In this document: positions 32,114 to 43,187 of the stretch, in pieces
How the letters are laid out: each line of letters opens with the position of its first letter
Position numbering within the stretch: position 1 is the first letter of the stretch
Assembly (NCBI GenBank): GCA_965153355.1
Contig: OZ231126.1
Span: 74,772,001 to 74,836,000, forward strand
Direction of reading: 5' to 3'
Source of the DNA: Flaccisagitta enflata
Lineage: Eukaryota; Chaetognatha; Sagittoidea; Aphragmophora
Length of the DNA: 64,000 bases
Position numbers and translations under genes: made by a program
The notes under the pieces: model-generated
Told to the model about the DNA's origin: nothing
The model's input: the letters and a program-made list of their open reading frames with translations, nothing else
Databases searched by the model: none

Positions 32114-33115
32114 AGTCAGTGGACAAAACGATAGATGTAGATATGTCAACACCATGAGATATTTCACAGAGTAAAGATATTTCATTTTGAAGAAATATTT
32201 CCGTACACTGAAATATTTCAGTGGGGTGAAATCAGAAAATTTCAGCAGGCTGAAATGTTTCAACAGGATGAAATATCTCAGCAGAGTGAAATATTTCAAT
32301 GAGATGAAATCATGATATTAGATATAGAATTTTAAACAGATTAAAAACATGCAGTTTATTTCATTATCTATACAGTAGATGTTGTCTAGACTTGGAAATA
32401 CGGGGAGCTCATAACCTAAGCATCAGTACAATGAGGGGACTGATATTTTGCTGGTGTAATGTATAGACCCTGAAGGGTTGACAATGGGGTATGGCATCCC
32501 CTATGGCTTACTTTACAAAAATTAACTTTTAGTTTGAAGTATTAAGATCAATCACTTTTATGGCAGAATTTCAGCTTCATCAATTTGCTTTAATTGCAAA
32601 ACCAGCCTGGGATTCAAATCTGGAACCTTTAAAAATATAAACTGACTAAGATAGATTTGAAGTTAAGTGAGTTAACCACTAGACCAATTTTGGCAGTTGT
32701 TTCAATAGAGGGATTTTGATCTAGTAGATTCAAAAAATTTTTCTGTCCACAGCTGCCATACCCCATCGTCAACTTAATAGGACATAAGCATTATACACAC
32801 AGTTTCATTTCATTGGCACAAATGGTAGTTAGGATATGAGGGCCCCCATAATTCCAAATCTAGATGACCTCTACTGTACAATGTCATAAGTTGAAGTTTT
32901 GAGTAATATGATATCATGATTTCATTTCATTGAAATATTTCACTCTGCTAAGATATTTCATCCTGTTGAAATATTTCAGCCTGCTGAAATTTTCTGATCT
33001 CACCCCACTGAAATATTTCAGTGTACTGAAATATTTCTTCAAAATAAAATATTTTTACTCTGTGAAATATCTCATGGTCTTGACATATCTACATATATCG
33101 TTTTGTCCACTGACT
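32114..33115. mobile_element. Foldback element with GAAATATTTC arms and SINE-like loop
   Basis: Outer ends AGTCAGTGGACAAAACGATA (32114) and its complement (ending 33115). The outer 200 bp of each arm are tandem variants of the palindrome TGAAATATTTCA. The inner arms still pair through CTATACAGTAGATGTTGTC-type sequence and GTTGACAATGGGGTATGGCA (about 32478-32498 and 32753-32773). Total arm length is about 365-385 bp, loop about 255 bp. No ORF apart from arm translations (KYFTLLRYFILL). CAGTGG ends recall hAT elements, but no 8-bp duplication is seen. Confidence 0.7.
32600..32695 (-). ncRNA. tRNA-like / SINE head with pol III boxes
   Basis: On the minus strand a perfect A box, TGGTCTAGTGG (32676-32686), lies about 56 bp before a B-box-like GATTTGAATCC (32610-32620; two differences from GGTTCGAATCC). 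The TGGTCTAGTGGTTAA stretch is typical of the D arm of several eukaryotic tRNAs. A full cloverleaf is not evident and no anticodon can be assigned, so a tRNA-derived SINE or tRNA pseudogene is more likely than a working tRNA. Confidence 0.5.
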
Positions 33116-33462
33116 GTAAATAGGTTACCATTAGGGTATATGATGATTTCTTAAAGCTATTAAGCTCTTGAGTTTCACTACTTCTTCTCATCTATGTTAG
33201 TTTCTAGCCCTTCTCTTTGTACTCGCCTTGGTTGTGCTTGTTCATTATACTGCGCGGTTTCACTGATGCGTGAATACATGTTAAATATATCAGGTACTTG
33301 ATGCTCTCTCTCTCTCTCTTTCTCTTTCTCTTTTGCTTCTTCTCGTTCTTTGGTTTCCGCTGTCAACTTAACTTTGTCAAGCAAAAAAAGGAAAAAGAAA
33401 AAAAAGAAATGAGCTGAAAAAAAAGGTGTTGACTGTTGAGTAAGAGCAATATTTTTCAGAGG

Positions 33463-33555
<93 letters not shown>

Positions 33556-33698
33556 TTCACGGTAGTGCGTGATATCAACATACAAGCCATACTAAACCTT
33601 TTTCTTTCTTGATGAAGAAATAAAACACCGAGCTACTCCAGACTCGAGTTACATCTGCGCATCGGCGATTGTGAGTATGTGAGGGGAGCAAAAAAAGA
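33116..33698. other. (GA)n tract within unique sequence
   Basis: (GA)n at about 33470-33553, an A-rich stretch at 33380-33425, otherwise nothing recognised. Confidence 0.5.
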
Positions 33699-33894
33699 AA
33701 CAAGGCCGGATACACGACTACCTTAGTCGCGTGCGGCTGGGCAGGGGCAGTATTTGAGTTACTAAAGCACTTAGGCAAGTGCAATGAGGCTAAAGACCGC
33801 AAGAACATAAAAAAGTAAAATGGGGACCGACCGACGGACCAACCAACCGACCGACGGACAAAGCGGGGTGTAGAGTCGCGTAGCACGCAACTAA
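33699..33894 (+). mobile_element. Family H element, full length (type copy)
   Basis: AACAAGGCCGGATACACGAC, subterminal GTCGCGTGC (33726-33734), GGGCAGGGGCAG, a body with GCAAGTGCAATGAGGC, a T/A-rich spacer, (GACCGACC)n, GGACAAAGCGGGGTGTAGA and the hairpin GTCGCGTAGCACGCAAC (33875-33891), then TAAAA. The subterminal motif is complementary to the hairpin arm. 196 bp, non-coding. Confidence 0.8.
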
Positions 33895-34060
33895 AACAAA
33901 ACAAAAAAGAGAGCAAAGAAACAAGCGGGGAAGCAAGCTTGGTTTGATGTGTGTAACCATGCACACGTGTATTATCAGCACACGATCAAATGCGCACTTG
34001 AGGGAATTTCGACCTTTTGAAGGAATAAATCCGTTTAACGTCGTTCGGTTGGTGTTTCTC

Positions 34061-34130
34061 GTGGTGGTGGTGGTGGTGGTGGTGGTGGTGGTGGTGGTGG
34101 TGGTGGTGGTGGTGGTGGTGGTGGTGGTGC
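34061..34130. repeat. (GGT)n microsatellite
   Basis: About 70 bp of GGT leading directly into the 71-bp satellite. Confidence 0.95.
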
Positions 34131-36535
34131 ACCGTGGCTAAAAACCACCCTCGACGCAGAACGGGGACCAACCAACCCCTTGACCGACCTAAACCACCAT
34201 CACCGTGGCTAAAAACCACCCTCGACGCAGAACGGGGACCAACCAACCCCTCGACCAACCTAAACCACCATCACCGTGGCTAAAAACCACCCTCGACGCA
34301 GAACGGGGACCAACCAACCCCTTGACCAACCTAAACCACCATCACCGTGGCTAAAAACCACCCTCGACGCAGAACGGGGACCAACCAACCCCTTGACCAA
34401 CCTAAACCACCATCACCGTGGCTAAAAACCACCCTCGACGCAGAACGGGGACCAACCAACCCCTCGACCAACCTAAACCACCATCACCGTGGCTAAAAAC
34501 CACCCTCGACGCAGAACGGGACCAACCAACCCCCACCAACCTAAACCACCAACACCGTGGCTAAAACCCACCCTCGACGCAGAACGGGACCAACCAACCC
34601 GACCAACCTAAACCACCATCACGTGGCTAAAACCACCTCGACGCAGAACGGGGACCAACCAACCCCGACCAACCTAAACCACCATCACCGTGGCTAAAAA
34701 CCACCTCGACGCAGAACGGGGACCAACCAACCCCTCGACCAACCTAAACCACCATCACCGTGGCTAAAACCACCTCGACGCAGAACGGGACCAACCAACC
34801 CGACCAACCTAAACCACCATCACCGTGGCTAAAAACCACCCTCGACGCAGAACGGGGACCAACCAACCCCTCGACCAACCTAAACCACCATCACCGTGGC
34901 TAAAAACCACCCTCGACGCAGAACGGGGACCAACCAACCCCTCGACCAACCTAAACCACCATCACCGTGGCTAAAAACCACCCTCGACGCAGAACGGGAC
35001 CAACCAACCCTCGACCAACCTAAACCACCATCACTGTGGCTAAAACCACCCTCGACGCAGAACGGGGACCAACCAACCCTCGACCAACCTAAACCACCAT
35101 CACCGTGGCTAAAAACCACCTCGACGCAGAACGGGGACCAACCAACCTCGACCAACCGAAACCACCATCACCGTGGCTAAAAACCACCACGCAGAACGGG
35201 ACCAACCAACCCCTCGACCAACCTAAACCACCATCACCGTGGCTAAAACCACCCCGACGCAGAACGGGACCAACCAACCCTCGACCAACCTAAACCACCA
35301 TCACCGTGGCTAAAACCACTCCGACGCAGAACGGGGACCAACCAACCCTCACCAACCTAAACCACCATCACCGTGGCTAAAACCACCTCGACGCAGAACG
35401 GACCAACCAACCCCTCGACCAACCTAAACCACCATCACCGTGGCTAAAAACCACCCTCGACGCAGAACGGGGACCAACCAACCCCTCGACCAACCTAAAC
35501 CACCATCACCGTGGCTAAAAACCACCCTCGACGCAGAACGGGGACCAACCAACCCTCGACCAACCTAAACCACCATCACCGTGGCTAAAACCACCCTCGA
35601 CGCAGAACGGGGACCAACCAACCCTCGACCAACCTAAACCACCATCACCGTGGCTAAAAACCACCGACGCAGAACGGGACCAACCAACCCCTCGACCAAC
35701 CTAAACCACCATCACCGTGGCTAAAACCACCTCGACGCAGAACGGGGACCAACCAACCCCTCGACCAACCTAAACCACCATCACCGTGGCTAAACCACCT
35801 CGACGCAGAACGGGGACCAACCAACCCTCGACCAACCTAAACCACCATCACCGTGGCTAAAACCACCCTCGACGCAGAACGGGGACCAACCAACCCTCGA
35901 CCAACCTAAACCACCATCACCGTGGCTAAAACCACCCTCGACGCAGAACGGGGACCAACCAACCTCGACCAACCTAAACCACCATCACCGTGGCTAAAAC
36001 CACCCTCGACGCAGAACGGGACCAACCAACCCTCGACCAACCTAAACCACCATCACCGTGGCTAAAACCACCTCGACGCAGAACGGGGACCAACCAACCC
36101 CTCGACCAACCTAAACCACCATCACCGTGGCTAAAAACCACCCTCGACGCAGAACGGGGACCAACCAACCCCTCGACCAACCTAAACCACCATCACCGTG
36201 GCTAAAAACCACCCTCGACGCAGAACGGGGACCAACCAACCCCTCGACCAACCTAAACCACCATCACCGTGGCTAAAAACCACCCTCGACGCAGAACGGG
36301 GACCAACCAACCCCTCGACCAACCTAAACCACCATCACCGTGGCTAAAAACCACCCTCGACGCAGAACGGGGACCAACCAACCCCTCGACCAACCTAAAC
36401 CACCATCACCGTGGCTAAAAACCACCCTCGACGCAGAACGGGGACCAACCAACCCCTCGACCAACCTAAACCACCATCACCGTGGCTAAAAACCACCCTC
36501 GACGCAGAACGGGGACCAACCAACCCCTCGACCAA
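34131..36535. repeat. 71-bp satellite, about 35 units
   Basis: Each unit runs CACCGTGGCTAAAAACCACC, CTCGACGCAGAACGGGGACC, AACCAACCCCTCGACCAACC, TAAACCACCAT. Outer units (34131-34500 and 36110-36535) are almost identical at 71 bp; central units (about 34510-36060) differ mainly by shortened A, C or G runs. The GACCAACC core resembles the family H tetranucleotide tract. ORFs here are repeat translations. Confidence 0.9.
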
Positions 36536-37092
36536 CTTACACAGTGGTATCATTCCAATCTCTCTCTTTGGCTGATTGCCGGTCAACGTCCCTCCCACCT
36601 CCACAATTAATTTGTGTTTTCTATTTGCTTCCCTGATCATATTCCCATTCTTTTACGATGAATTCCACCAAGTCAATCATATCATAATCGTTTATCATTG
36701 ATGGCTGTCTTAAGTTGTTTCTCTCTCGAATCAGACAGCTTAGTTTTTTTTTAAAAGGAAATATGGAGAAATTTTTTTGACTCGGTTGTCTTTCTTGAAA
36801 CTTAACGTAGTTAACAATAAGCAAATGGATTTGAAATATTTGCATTGTTTGTCCAACGTCCATGTTCCATTGACTGTCGTTGGTTTCTCTCTCTCTCTCT
36901 CTGTCTCTCTTCATCCAAACAACATATTCGTCGACTGGATGAACGAATATCTACTGCCAAATCTGAATGGTCTGGTGTTAGCTTGAAAGACGGTGATTTG
37001 GAAGTGCGTGACTACAACGATAGTACAATTGAAAATTAGCATTAGACCTAGGTGGTTAGCGTGTGGGAAAACCGTTAACCGTGAGTTAACGT

Positions 37093-37093
<1 letters not shown>
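36536..37093. other. Unique sequence, no gene recognised
   Basis: A short (TC)n at 36890. No repeat family and no supported coding region. Confidence 0.4.
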
Positions 37094-37290
<197 letters not shown>

Positions 37291-37419
37291 TTTGCTTCTC
37301 TGCACCAACACCGACGAAAAGTTCTATGGCAACCTTAGTTGTAACATCGCATAATGAACACTGTCATAGTCCCACTACACATGATGCACAAACCGGCACT
37401 TTAACGATGTTCTGAGTAT

Positions 37420-37624
37420 AGTGGTGGTGGTGGTGGTGGTGGTGGTGGTGGTGGTGGTGGTGGTGGTGGTGGTGGTGGTGGTGGTGGTGGTGGTGGTGGT
37501 GGTGGTGGTGGTGACCATTTCGTCATTGGACGTTTTTTGAGATTGTTGCTGTTGTTGCTGTTGTTGCTGTTGTTTTGACCCTCGGTGTTTTTTGAAGTAG
37601 CTATTGTTGTTGTTATTGTTGTCG

Positions 37625-37692
<68 letters not shown>

Positions 37693-37700
37693 GCTGATGT
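37420..37700. repeat. (GGT)n and (GTT)n microsatellites
   Basis: (GGT)n 37420-37513, (GTTGCT)n about 37543-37572, (GTT)n about 37603-37693. Poly-Thr, poly-Asn and poly-Gln ORFs are repeat translations. Confidence 0.95.
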
Positions 37701-37934
37701 TGTTTTTTTTTGTTGCTGTTGCTGTTGTTTTTGTTGTCATTATTGTTGTTGTTTCGCAGTTTCGTCCCTTGGTGATCTCCAAGGTTGTTGTATGGCGATA
37801 AAGTAACGCGGCTTTGGGGACCTCGGTCGATAATCCGAGGAGATATAAAATCTTCCATCAAGCTTTTGTTGTAAATAGTCCAGTCTGTTGATGCATGAAA
37901 TTGAGCAAAGCTTGAAAATTTGCAAACACGTATT

Positions 37935-38402
37935 TTAAGTCATGATATGTACAGGTCAAAAACATTTAAGCACCTAGCTGAAAAATTCATTTTAGATTTT
38001 TGAAACCATGCCACCGCCAAACCGTCTGCCTCAGGGCAATAAGATTTCATGAGAAAAAAGATATTTGTTGCATACATGTCCATACTAAATGTCAGCTCTC
38101 TAGCTTTATTAGAAGCGGAGATATAGCCAATTTACTTTTGGGTGTATTTTCCTCACAAATGCCCTTTTTCCAAAAAAATTCTATTTTTACATACACAAGT
38201 AAATTGGCTATATCTCTACTTCAAATAAAACTTCAGAGCTGAAATTTGGTGTGCTTATGTACAAAATGCATATCTTTTAGCTCATCAAATTTCATTGCCC
38301 TCACTCACGCGGTATGGCGACGGCATGATTTAAAAAAAATTAAATGAATCTTTAAGATAAGTGCTCATATGTCCTGCACCTATCATTATCATGATCTATA
38401 TG
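37935..38402. mobile_element. Palindromic MITE-like element
   Basis: Left ATGCCACCGCC pairs with right GGCGACGGCAT. TAGAAGCGGAGATATAGCCAA pairs with TTGGCTATATCTCTACTTCA. The outer arms are AGGTCAAAAACATTTAAGCAC (left) and GTGCTCATATGTCCTGCACCT (right). The centre lies near 38165. No ORF of note. Confidence 0.6.
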
Positions 38403-38737
38403 AGTTGTGCAACATTTTGTAATAAATCAAACTAACCATAGAATTTATAGTGTAAAAAGAGAAAAGGACTAACCAAAACACTTGTGTGCAAATTTTCAAG
38501 CTTTGTTCCAGAAAAGCCGAGTCCTTTCTAGAGATACGTGAGTTAATCGATAAGTACAATCGATTTACAATCTTGACCTACTAATCGATGACATGTTTTG
38601 CATCTTCAAAACCGCCAACAATCGGTTTCTGGCTGTCTCTACCGACCCACTTGCCACACTCCCTCCTCTCTGTCTGTCTGTCTCTCTTTTGACTCTGTCA
38701 CTTAAAGAATAACCCGTCTCCCTCCCCACTCTGTCTG

Positions 38738-38793
<56 letters not shown>

Positions 38794-38864
38794 TTGTTTT
38801 TTATTTTCTCTTGTGCATAAATACACTGGCATGTGATAATGCCAACAAAATCATAATGAAAGAA
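38403..38864. other. Unique sequence with (CT)n
   Basis: (TCTG)n and (CT)n at 38670-38788. No gene recognised. Confidence 0.5.
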
Positions 38865-39077
38865 AACAAGGTTGGATACACAGCTACCCCAGTTGCGTGC
38901 GGGTGAGCAGGGGCCGTATTTTAGACCACTTGATCACTTGGGCAGGAGCTGTGAGGCCATAGACCGCAAAAAAACAAAAAAAGTAAAGTGGATGGACGGA
39001 CGGATGGACTGACGGAGGGACCGACAGACGGAGGGACCGACAAAGCGGAGTGTAGAGTCGCGTAGCACGCGACTAAA
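38865..39077 (+). mobile_element. Family H element, full length
   Basis: AACAAGGTTGGATACACAGC, GTTGCGTGCGGGTGAGCAGG, CACTTGGGCAGGAGC, a (GGAC/GACC)n tract, CAAAGCGGAGTGTAGA and the hairpin GTCGCGTAGCACGCGAC (39057-39073), then TAAAAAG. Confidence 0.8.
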
Positions 39078-39216
39078 AAGGAAGATAAAAATGATGTAAA
39101 ACGTATCACTGAAAACAATACCACAAAGACTTTTGATGAACTGAGTGAAATAAAGGAAGAGCCTTAAAAATCAAACAAGCGTAAATAATCCAATGGCGAT
39201 GAGTTACCTCAAAAGA

Positions 39217-40213
39217 AACAAGGCCGGATACACGGCGTGTGGGTGGGCAGGAGCAGTGCTGGAGAGGGTCACTAGGGCATCTGGGCAGAAGCTGTATGCT
39301 CAAAAAGCTCAAAAACGCCGAAAACGTAAATAGTCGCAAAAGCGTTAGATAGTCAACGGTACCCATTGCCCCTATGTGGATGTGTGATGGTGAGAGAGGC
39401 AGCAGCCCCGAAAGGCCCAATGACCTGTGCTCAGTATGCTTTGAGGCATGAGGCTGAGATTTGATCCTTGATGCTGGGATTCGACCCTCAAGACCAGAAT
39501 TTGAGCTTCAAGGATGGAATTTGAGCCCTGAGGCCTGAGGCTGAGATTTGAGCCTCAAAGCTGGGAATTGAGTATCTAAGCTGGGAATCAAGTCTCCATG
39601 CTGGGAGGCTAGGAGGCTGGGATTTGAGCCTTGATGGCGTCAAGGCTCAAATCCCAGTCAAGTTGACGCTGAGCCTCAATGCTGTCAATTGAGCCTTGAG
39701 GCTGGGAACTGAGCCTCAAAGCTGGGATTTGAGCCTCGAGGCTGGGATTGAAGCCTCAAGGCTGGGATCGAAGCCTCAAGGCTGGGATTGAAGTCTCAAG
39801 GCTGGGATTGAAGCCTCCAGGCTGTGATTGAAGCCTCCAGGCTAGGACTGAAGCCTCAACACAGTGAATTGAGGCTGGTAACTGAGCCTCAAAGCTGGGA
39901 TTTGACCCTCAAGGCTGGGATCAAAGCCTCAAGGCTGGGATCAAAGCCTCAAGGCTGGGATTTGAGCCTAGAGACTGGGATCTGATCTTGAGGCTGGAAA
40001 TTGAGCCTCGGGGCTGGGATTTTGAGGCGGGGGGATAGAGAAGGAGGAAAAAATCCTGCATATGTGAAAGCATAGGTCATCGGCCCCTTCAGGGCCGCTG
40101 CCCAAAAGGGGACCAACCAACCGACCAACCAACAAACTGACCAACCGACCGACTGACCAACTGACCTACTGACCAACATAGGGGGGTGTAGAGTCGCGTA
40201 GCACGCGACTAAC
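39217..40213 (+). mobile_element. Family H element split by a family F insertion
   Basis: The 5' half (39217-39330) runs AACAAGGCCGGATACACGGC through GTGTGGGTGGGCAGGAGC to AACGTAAA. The 3' half (40107-40213) runs GGGACCAACCAACC through GGGGTGTAGA to the hairpin GTCGCGTAGCACGCGAC (40193-40209). Joined, they match the intact copies at 33699 and 38865, showing that the F unit between them is an insertion. Confidence 0.7.
39331..40106 (-). repeat. Family F element, complete (F1), inside family H
   Basis: TAGTCGCAAAAGCGTTAGAT to GGGCCGCTGCCCAAAA. The array of GAGCCTCAAGGCTGGGATTT units is about 600 bp, with a perfect 18-bp inverted hairpin at 39617-39657 (CTGGGATTTGAGCCTTGA, loop TGGCG). The right arm is GCATATGTGAAAGCATAGG; the left arm is short. 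Confidence 0.75.
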
Positions 40214-40527
40214 AAAAGGCAAGTTCAGACTGCGTCAAAGAGCAATCTCCTTATTCTGGCCTTGAAAGAATAAACAAGGCTGTAACGATGATGTTGGGCA
40301 TGGACCTACCAACCTACCAACACACTTTTCCATCCTGGATTTAGACAATTTTTTAAATACTCTTGATCTACGATCAAATATGATGAATTGGAATACAGTT
40401 GAACCCCTCTCCCACTTCTAACGAAATACCGCCTATAATAGACAACAACCTTTAGTCCCTAGTTTACGTAAGGAAATTCACCCCTGTGTCCTGCAGGACA
40501 TCGGTCGTTTGGGGCCGCTGCCCAAAA
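40214..40527. other. MITE and family F fragments
   Basis: TACAGTTGAACCCCTCTCCC at about 40395 resembles a pogo/Tigger-type terminal repeat (one end only). 40469-40516 is an F3 arm and terminus (CCCTGTGTCCTGCAGGAC ... GGGGCCGCTGCCCAAAAAG). The rest is unique. Confidence 0.45.
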
Positions 40528-41664
40528 AGGAAGACAAGTTGAAGGCAAAAGGAAGGCAAGTTGAATGCAAAAGGAAGGCAAGTTGAATGCAAAAGGAAGG
40601 CAAGTTGAATGCAAAAGGAAGGCAAGTTGAATTAGGGAGGGTAGCATCCTGATCATTGGCCCACCCAGGGATTTTTTTATGGAGTGTTATGTTACTAAGT
40701 GGGGGAAACTAAAAAAAATGGTTTATCCGAGGCTTAGATACTGGCTTTTGACTATTACATGTGTGGTTCGCAATGACTAATTTTTCGCAAAAATCTTTTT
40801 GGTCAAAAAATGGTAAAAGTTGAGGAAACTTGTTTTTTCTTCACCCTTTTATACTGAAATTGTACAGCGGAATATTGATGATTACTATCAAGCCTTGGGG
40901 TGGAATTACATGCAGGTAATGGGGGGTTACGAGCCCTAGGGGCCCCCCAAATTGCCTCTAGGGGGCTCTGAAATGGCCCAAACAGTTCTTAGATTGAAAG
41001 AATGCTTACTTTTCTGTCCTGTAGGACCCCAATCATACACTGACTTATCAGTCATTTCTATCTAGTGTGGTGAGATATTTGCAAATGGAAAATGGGGGCA
41101 TGGGACCCCTAGGGGCCCCTCCTCTGGACCCCCTTGATCTCAAAAATGGTCGAAATAGTGGAAAACTTGCTAAATCGCTTAGTTTTCTGCCCTGTAGGAC
41201 TTTAGAGGTACACTGACTTATCAGTCATTCCCAGTTGGTGTGGTGAAAGATGTGCAGGTGAATAATGGCGGATTGGGATCCTTAGGGGGCCCCTAAGGTG
41301 CTTTCTAAGGCCTGTGGTTTCAAAAATGGCCAAAAAAGCCAAAAAATGAAGAATGGCTTATTTTTCTGCCCTGTTGGACCCTAGAGGTAAATTGACTTAT
41401 CGGTCAATCAAATCTAATGAGGTGAGAAATTTACAGGTAAATAACAGGGGATACGGACCCCAAGGGGCCCCCTTTAGGATTCCCAGGGGATCAAAAATGC
41501 CCAAAAATAGGAAAAGATTACCATTTTTTTCTGCTTCACCCTAATGTAACAGTGCCTTATGAGTCATTGCCATCATAAGATTTGAAAGGTGTGTAGATAA
41601 CAGGGGCTTGGGACACATAGGGCCCTTAAAGAGCCCTCACATGCAGGTCATCCTAGGTTAATAT

Positions 41665-42067
41665 GATGTCAACAATACCTGTTGCCCTGTTTTGCATGAT
41701 TTTGAATTGGAGAGAGAAGCAGGGCAATGGTGACTTGGTGCCAAAGGGGGCAAACGCTGCAGAACACATCCTCATGCTATTAATAACAGATGGCGCTTAC
41801 ATGTGCTGATTTAGGGTCTATGATGGCCTGAGGGCTCCCTGAGGGCCGATTAAAGGCCAGGGGAAGCTTACTAGACCAATTTGAGGCTTGACAGGCTTAA
41901 ATAGAAACCTGAGCAAGCTGATTTGAGGACTGAAATAGCTAACTTGAAGCTTTAAAGGGTAGATAAGAAGCCTGAGAGGGCTAATTTGGGGGTGGAGAAG
42001 GTAGATTTGAGGACTGAGAGAGCAGATTTGTGACCTGAGAAAACAGACTAGTGGCTGAAAGGGACAA
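41665..42067 (-). repeat. Family F element, decayed
   Basis: ATACCTGTTGCCCTG ... GAAGCAGGGCAATGG matches the F spacer stem. Then about ten diverged GATTTGAGGNCTGA units (41815-42055). Confidence 0.45.
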
Positions 42068-42546
42068 TTTTTGGGCAGAGGCCCCAAAGTGACTGATGAC
42101 CTATGCTTTCACACATATAGGAGATTTTCACCTCCTCTTTCTCCTTTATCCTCCTCCCCCCCTTCAGCTGCGAAGCCAAAATTCTAGCCTCGAGGCCCAA
42201 ATCCCAGCATCAAGTTCAATCGTAGCCACAAGACACCTATTTGAGCATTCAAGCTCCAATCACAGCCTCAAAATTCCAACCTCAGCCAATCTGAACCATA
42301 GGATGAATTGTTGCACATGTCATACAGCTCCAATCCAGGCCTCCCAACTCAAATCCGGCCACATGGCTCTAATCCCAGCCTCATAGCTCTAATCCCAGCC
42401 TTGAGTCTTTTATCCTAGCTTCAATACGTGCCTAGCATGGGTCATTGGCTCTTTCGGGATTGCTGCCCTTCTCACCTCCACATCTTACATACACTAACTT
42501 AGGGGCAACAGGTACCGCTGACCATCTGACGCTTTTGCGACTATTT
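42068..42546 (+). repeat. Family F element, complete (F1)
   Basis: TTTTTGGGCAGAGGCCCC start, arm CTATGCTTTCACACATATAG, array of TCTAATCCCAGCCTCATAGC-type units (42165-42425), second arm reduced to GGGTCATTGGCTC, stem and GGTACCGCTGACCATCTGAC, end GCTTTTGCGACTATTT. Confidence 0.65.
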
Positions 42547-42589
42547 ATCCTGGGTTGAGAGAGTTCAGTTCCTGTAGAACAAGTAACAT

Positions 42590-43179
42590 GGGGTGACAGT
42601 ATCATGGCGGATGGGTGGGCAAGGGCGTTCAACCCTATCCAAATTCCACTTCCAATGCCAACCCCAACCCCCACAAACCTCTGGGAGGCTCAACTTTACT
42701 CTTTTCAACAGATGGACAGACCAAGGGATGGACTGACAGACGGAAAGAAATAAATGTTGCTCGATCTTCCCCAGTTATGGCTATTGAGTCCTAGAGTCTT
42801 GTAGGAGGCCTAAGAAGTCCCAGTTTCCTATCAGCCATCTGAATTTCTTCCCTCTCAGACAGTCTCAGTAGTTCACAAAAACTGATGAATCATTCTGAAT
42901 TTCAGATACTACAAAACTTAGACAAAGTTTATTTCTGCCATTTTGGGCTGTTTTAGAGTCTTCAGCAGCTCTGCAGAAGCTTCTACAGGATACAATCTTT
43001 CATTATCCACTTGCATATTTTTTATCAAAATAAGTAACTATGACTGATGAGTCAGTTTGACTATTTAGTAAGATTAAAGATAATTGCCTAATTATTTGGC
43101 TCTTTATTCAAATTTCAAATTCAACTTGAAATTCTTCAGGGGCCCCTTAGGTTCCCATGCCATCTCTGCCCTCTGCCAT
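42590..43179. other. Family H fragments then unique sequence
   Basis: GGCGGATGGGTGGGCAAGGGC at 42605 and a (GGAC/GACA) tract at 42710-42745 are family H pieces. 42750-43179 is unique. Confidence 0.35.
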
Positions 43180-43187
43180 CTCTGCAC

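Noticed and set aside
31997-32299. 100-residue ORF matching 32930-33154, suggesting a conserved protein
   Set aside because: Both are translations of the GAAATATTTC arms of the foldback element.
33699-33894. Family H as a tRNA-derived SINE
   Set aside because: No A/B box pair; the tetranucleotide tract next to a terminal hairpin fits Helentron-type elements better.
34131-36535. Possible CRISPR array
   Set aside because: Units are contiguous 71-bp repeats with no unique spacers, and the context is eukaryotic repeat DNA.
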